Below are positions 60,693-64,000 of a DNA stretch of 64,000 nucleotides, one piece after another. The DNA comes from a virus, in IMG/VR virus record IMGVR_UViG_3300009502_000042, positions 1 to 64,000 of that record; one strand, 5' to 3'. Under the pieces are notes generated by a model that saw only the letters and a list, made by a program, of their open reading frames with translations, had not been told where the DNA came from and did not search any database. Position numbers and translations under genes: made by a program. Numbering within the stretch: position 1 is the stretch's first letter; the number at the start of each line of letters is the position of its first letter.

Positions 60693-61586
60693 ATGAAAGC
60701 AATGAGTAACCTGAATGACGAAAGATTCCGCACGGAACTCTTCAAGACAACAAAAAGAGACCTGTTCATGGTCGATCCCCGACAAATCGTAATTGAGGAA
60801 GGGGCAAATACCCGCATAGATTATAATATCGAAGACATTATCGACTCCATCAGGGAGAACGGGGTGAAGGTTCCTCTGCTCTGTTACAAAAAAGGAGAAC
60901 AGTATTTTGTTATTGCTGGCCATCGCAGGATCACCGCTGTTAACCAGTTGCTGGAAGAGGGCGTTGAAATTGCCCGTGTCCCGGTAATGAAGATGGATAA
61001 GCCATCTGAGATTGACCGCCTGTTGTTGATGGTTATCGAGAATGACGGAAAGCCGTTCACACCATACGAACTGGCCGTAACCTACACCCGCCTGATCAAC
61101 TTTGGATTCTCGGCCACCGAGATCGCCAAGAAGGTAGGCAAAACCCTGAGTCATGTCAGTCAGACACTTGACATTCTGGACCTCCCGCAGGACGTTCAGG
61201 AGCATATCAAGGAGGGCAATGTATCTGCGTCCAAGGCCATCAAGATCAAGAAGGCAGTGAAGGCCGACAAGGTTTCTGAGGTTATCAACAAGGCCGTGAA
61301 GGACGGGAAGAAAACCAAGAAGGACAAACTGAAAATCAAACTCGATGACATCGAGCAGGAAGTCCGGTCAGAACAATCTAAATCAAAGGTTAAGATGAAC
61401 GTCACATGTTGCTCAGACTGTGGACTTTGCCTTAATACAACTGCGTTTATTTCTAATGCCTCGAAGGTAAAGCCGATGGATATCTGCGGTATTACCGGGG
61501 ACGATGTAACTAAGGAGCGGAAGGACGATAAACGCCCGACCGACTGCCCGTTGAACACCAAGATTTTCACCATAAAATTGATCTGA
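60693..61586 (+). CDS. ParB-like DNA-binding protein
   Basis: 297 aa from ATG 60693; ATGs at 60657 and 60702 are also in frame. ParB/Srx fold: DPRQIVIEEGANTRIDYNIE, IRENGVKVPLLCYKKGEQYF, then VIAGHRRITAVNQL (the ParB G-x-R-R box at 76-79). The helix-turn-helix follows: FSATEIAKKVGKTLSHVSQT. The last 100 residues are Lys-rich with a Cys cluster (CCSDCGLC, then CGIT and DCPLN), possibly a zinc site that ParB proteins normally lack. A role in genome partition, replication or gene control is possible. Confidence 0.75.
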   Translation: MKAMSNLNDERFRTELFKTTKRDLFMVDPRQIVIEEGANTRIDYNIEDIIDSIRENGVKVPLLCYKKGEQYFVIAGHRRITAVNQLLEEGVEIARVPVMKMDKPSEIDRLLLMVIENDGKPFTPYELAVTYTRLINFGFSATEIAKKVGKTLSHVSQTLDILDLPQDVQEHIKEGNVSASKAIKIKKAVKADKVSEVINKAVKDGKKTKKDKLKIKLDDIEQEVRSEQSKSKVKMNVTCCSDCGLCLNTTAFISNASKVKPMDICGITGDDVTKERKDDKRPTDCPLNTKIFTIKLI

Positions 61587-61587
61587 C

Positions 61588-62685
61588 ATGGCAAGCGAAA
61601 AGTTTGAAAACCGTAAACTTACAGGCAAGGTTAATGTTGCCTGTAAGTACGATGACGGGACTACCCGTTTCTGGAACACCCTCAAGGAGGATGTTGTTGA
61701 CCAGATCACGAAGATTGTTCGTGACTACCGCCAGCAGGGATATGTGCTGACACTTCGCCAGTTGCATTATCAGATGGTCACCCGTTTCCCCGATGCGTAT
61801 GTCAATCACGACACGGCATACAAGAAACTGGGGACTATCTTGGATGACTGCCGATATGCCGGGATCATTGACTGGGAGGCAATCGAAGACCGTGGGCGTG
61901 TGCCGTATATCCCGTTTTATGCGGATGGAGTGGATGATGCCCTGAAAATTATAGCAAATCAATACAGGTTGGATCGTCAGAAGACACAAACCAATGTTGT
62001 TGAACTCTGGACCGAGAAAGACGCTTTGTCTGGTATCCTCAAAAAGACCACCCAGAAGTATCATGTAAGGCTGGTTGTGAATAAAGGATACACATCTTCA
62101 TCTGCCGCCTACAATGCATATCAGCGTGTTCTCAATGCAATCAGGGAAGGTAAAACCTTTTCCATCCTGTATTTCGGGGACCATGATCCCAGTGGGCTGG
62201 ATATGGTAAGGGATATCCGTGAGCGTATTGAACTCATGCTTACCAGTGGAAACTTCAGGCGTGAATTGGCTGAAAAGGCCAGTGAGTGGGACGAGGAAAA
62301 ACTGAGGGATATCAACTTCAAGCATCAGGATATCGAGCGTGGGTACACGGGGGATGGATATGAAGATGAAGAACTGCACATGGCCAGCCTTGCCGCCAAG
62401 GAACTTTTCCAGATCATTCCAATCGGCCTTACAATGTCCCAGATTAAGCAGTTTAATCTTCCCCCCAACCCAACCAAACTGACCGACACCCGGGCAGATA
62501 AGTATATCGCTAAGTTCGGGAAAACCTGTTGGGAAGTGGACGCCCTATCCCCGAGTACCCTCACCTCTCTTGTGGAGAAAAACATTAAGGACAACATTGA
62601 CATGGGGGCCTTCGAGGACATGATTGACGAGGAGGCTGCTGGCAAGAAAACATTGCTTTCATTTATTGAAACAAGAAAGAAATGA
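61588..62685 (+). CDS. Spo11/TopoVI-A-like toprim protein
   Basis: 365 aa. Residues 40-105 look like a winged helix with LRQLHYQMV at 56-64, matching LRDIFYSNV around the catalytic Tyr of yeast Spo11 (here Y61). The toprim part has VELWTEKDAL with E143 and FGDHDPSGLDM with D198 and D200. In TopoVI-A and Spo11 the Tyr breaks DNA and the Glu/Asp set binds Mg. Distance Tyr to Glu is 82 residues. It might be one of the small A-subunit homologues reported in mobile elements. A GHKL-like protein lies 3.3 kb upstream. Cleavage activity is not shown. Confidence 0.6.
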   Translation: MASEKFENRKLTGKVNVACKYDDGTTRFWNTLKEDVVDQITKIVRDYRQQGYVLTLRQLHYQMVTRFPDAYVNHDTAYKKLGTILDDCRYAGIIDWEAIEDRGRVPYIPFYADGVDDALKIIANQYRLDRQKTQTNVVELWTEKDALSGILKKTTQKYHVRLVVNKGYTSSSAAYNAYQRVLNAIREGKTFSILYFGDHDPSGLDMVRDIRERIELMLTSGNFRRELAEKASEWDEEKLRDINFKHQDIERGYTGDGYEDEELHMASLAAKELFQIIPIGLTMSQIKQFNLPPNPTKLTDTRADKYIAKFGKTCWEVDALSPSTLTSLVEKNIKDNIDMGAFEDMIDEEAAGKKTLLSFIETRKK

Positions 62686-62840
62686 GAAAGCTATGGTGGC
62701 AAATAATGTGGTGGAGGTATCACCGTTCGTGGCACCTCTACCTTTTTAGAAGGGCGATGTATTCACTTTTGTTCGTCCTTGAAGTGGTATTTTTAATAAG
62801 CATTGTTTATTTTATCTATAAGATCAAAACAGGGCAATGA
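62682..62840 (+). CDS. 52-aa membrane protein
   Basis: ATGA overlap with the toprim gene. Trp/Arg-rich N-terminus (MRKLWWQIMWWRYHRSWH) and one long hydrophobic helix (YSLLFVLEVVFLISIVYFIY). Unknown. Confidence 0.6.
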   Translation: MRKLWWQIMWWRYHRSWHLYLFRRAMYSLLFVLEVVFLISIVYFIYKIKTGQ

Positions 62841-62950
62841 AAATACTGCTAAATCTTATCGCCTACACTGGCGAACGCTTAATTCACTATACGATGACCC
62901 TCTGGGTTCGTTTATTTTATACACCAAATTTGAAGGAGAAAACCAGATGA
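62837..62950 (+). CDS. 37-aa peptide
   Basis: ATGA overlaps at both ends with the neighbouring genes support translation. MKILLNLIAYTGERLIHYTM, WVRLFYTPNLKEKTR: amphipathic, probably membrane-associated. Unknown. Confidence 0.5.
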   Translation: MKILLNLIAYTGERLIHYTMTLWVRLFYTPNLKEKTR

Positions 62951-63225
62951 AAAAAGAGAAAGTAAAAGTCGAATTAACGCCCGAGCAGCAGGAAAAGAAG
63001 TCCCGGGAAAGTGCCTTCCGTAAGAAGGTGAAGAAACAGATAGCCGATGAGGGTATCCGTAAGGGAGAACTGATTATCGAGGGGATTAACAGTATCCCCA
63101 AGGAGTCAGACCTCAGAACAGGGGTCGAAAGGGCTGACATGATAAGGATCATCCGCTCTGAGATTGCGGCCAGAAAAGAGGACCTTGAATTCAGGAAGAG
63201 TTCTATTGCATCAAGCAGGGGGTAG
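62947..63225 (+). CDS. Charged helical protein
   Basis: 92 aa from ATG 62947, with GAAGGAG upstream; longer frames overlap two genes. Very charged helices: LTPEQQEKKSRESAFRKKVK, RADMIRIIRSEIAARKEDLE. Unknown. Stop TAG. Confidence 0.6.
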   Translation: MKKEKVKVELTPEQQEKKSRESAFRKKVKKQIADEGIRKGELIIEGINSIPKESDLRTGVERADMIRIIRSEIAARKEDLEFRKSSIASSRG

Positions 63226-63227
63226 CT

Positions 63228-63773
63228 ATGGCAGGACACAGGATAATAAACCAGCTACATCTTGCCTGTTCAGTTAATGACGTTCGGGAGTGGATGGGGA
63301 ATGTGTATTTCCAGAATGGATACGCCTATGCAACTGACTCGTATATTGCGATCAGAACCCCGCTGTCGGAACTATTCTTTGGATCAGACCTGCCCCAAGA
63401 TGGGACCATGCTTACTGCCAGCCAGTTTAGGCTTTGTTGCAACGAAGACATGATTGTAACCCCAGAGGGAGTATATTTGTTTGACTACAAGTGCGTTGTC
63501 CCTTTTCAGAAATCGAACGATATTCTTAAAAGAAACGCTGCCGGGAAAACAATCATTGACAATCTTGACGATCTTTTTGATGCTAATAATGAGCGTGTTC
63601 CAATTACCGAGATCGGGATGAGCGTTAAGTTGATTAATAAGATTTACAAGATTCTGAAAGATGACAATATGAGACTTCATTTTAATGGACCTCAAAAGTC
63701 GATTACGCTCACCGACAAATATGGCAGAACTGTCGGATTGATAATGCCAGTAGTAGTATATGACAATGATTAA
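63228..63773 (+). CDS. Sliding-clamp-like protein
   Basis: 181 aa. NDVREWMGNVYFQNGYAYAT, DSYIAIRTPLS resemble the ATDS...R strand of beta-clamp domains; the end TLTDKYGRTVGLIMPVVV resembles the clamp C-terminus with its MP. About half the length of a bacterial beta clamp, so it would need to form a higher oligomer or work as an inhibitor or mimic. Next to a RecB-like nuclease gene, a replication or recombination role fits. Confidence 0.45.
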   Translation: MAGHRIINQLHLACSVNDVREWMGNVYFQNGYAYATDSYIAIRTPLSELFFGSDLPQDGTMLTASQFRLCCNEDMIVTPEGVYLFDYKCVVPFQKSNDILKRNAAGKTIIDNLDDLFDANNERVPITEIGMSVKLINKIYKILKDDNMRLHFNGPQKSITLTDKYGRTVGLIMPVVVYDND

Positions 63774-63784
63774 CTTAATTAACA

Positions 63785-64000
63785 ATGGTAAACGAACAGT
63801 TAGTCCCGCTGTACTTTAACAGTGACGCAATTGTGGCACAGCCGCAACCTATTTATCGCCTCCAGATCGGAGGAGCAAGGCTCTATTACACGTTTGACAA
63901 GGAGGGAAACCCCTCGTTCTATGTCAGCGTAACCACCTTGATCCGTGACACTCTCCCCACCCCGTTCGCCCTTATCAAATGGATCGCCTCCAAGGGAGTT
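63785..64000 (+). CDS. RecB/Cas4-like PD-(D/E)XK nuclease, N-terminal part
   Basis: 72 codons, cut by the window end. YRLQIGGARLYYTFDKEGNP then SFYVSVTTLIRDTLPTPFAL, IKWIASKG: the N-terminal signature (SVTT, LxKWxA) of phage RecB-family exonucleases. The catalytic part lies outside the window. Confidence 0.65.
   Translation, partial: MVNEQLVPLYFNSDAIVAQPQPIYRLQIGGARLYYTFDKEGNPSFYVSVTTLIRDTLPTPFALIKWIASKGV

Noticed and set aside
1-64000. Recoded stop codon (TAG read as Gln) as in some crAss-like phages
   Set aside because: Frames end normally at TAG (for example 53555 and 63225) followed at once by new starts, and no long frame needs a recoded stop.

Overview
The window is a stretch of a tailed double-stranded DNA phage that infects a Bacteroidota host. 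Reasons: the promoters have the Bacteroidota form TTG-N19-21-TAnnTTTG and occur at least eight times; the fibre proteins carry the Bacteroidota-type NTAIG/NVAVG repeat; many starts lack a Shine-Dalgarno site. The virion gene order (TerL, portal, scaffold-like, major capsid, small connector proteins, a gp12-like nozzle or muzzle of about 1340 aa, cargo-like proteins) and the sizes of TerL and portal resemble crAss-like podoviruses. That assignment is by gene order and length, not by database search. The standard code fits; TAA, TGA and TAG all end genes.

Layout. 1-40.8 kb is read leftward (minus strand): the packaging and virion module, starting at a divergent promoter pair at 40.81-40.90 kb and restarted by internal promoters at 40.65, 37.77, 33.47, 30.87 and 24.14 kb. 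It ends in one open frame that fills 1-10904 and runs off the window (at least 3634 aa). This giant polyvalent-type protein contains a complete-looking radical-SAM domain with a B12-binding-like fold before it, and a zincin-like HExxxH motif. 40.9-44.6 kb is read rightward: an RHH regulator, a protein with three GroES-like units, YopX, ASCH and a protein with a duplicated hairpin. A 27-codon gene with its own promoter and terminator follows. 44.9-50.1 kb is a leftward run of small accessory genes.

50.1-53.0 kb is mostly non-coding. It holds a DnaA-type box, three CCATATGG palindromes at 12-bp spacing, a promoter with an operator-like inverted repeat, a second divergent promoter pair and a roughly 570-nt structured leader that ends in a tRNA-like fold. 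53.0-58.3 kb is an array of small rightward genes separated by structured RNA elements; two of these elements are diverged copies with compensatory base changes. 58.4-64 kb is a tightly overlapping operon with zinc-ribbon proteins, ParB-like, Spo11/TopoVI-A-like toprim, clamp-like and RecB-like nuclease genes. A GHKL-like ATPase gene lies just upstream of it.

How they may work together: the leftward virion genes build a podovirus-like particle with two signal-peptide-bearing repeat fibres and a collagen-like GPT fibre, next to a two-domain glycosyltransferase. The rightward region looks like early regulation, host takeover and replication. Functions given for small genes are mostly unknown; most start choices follow overlaps, ribosome sites or promoters seen in the sequence.
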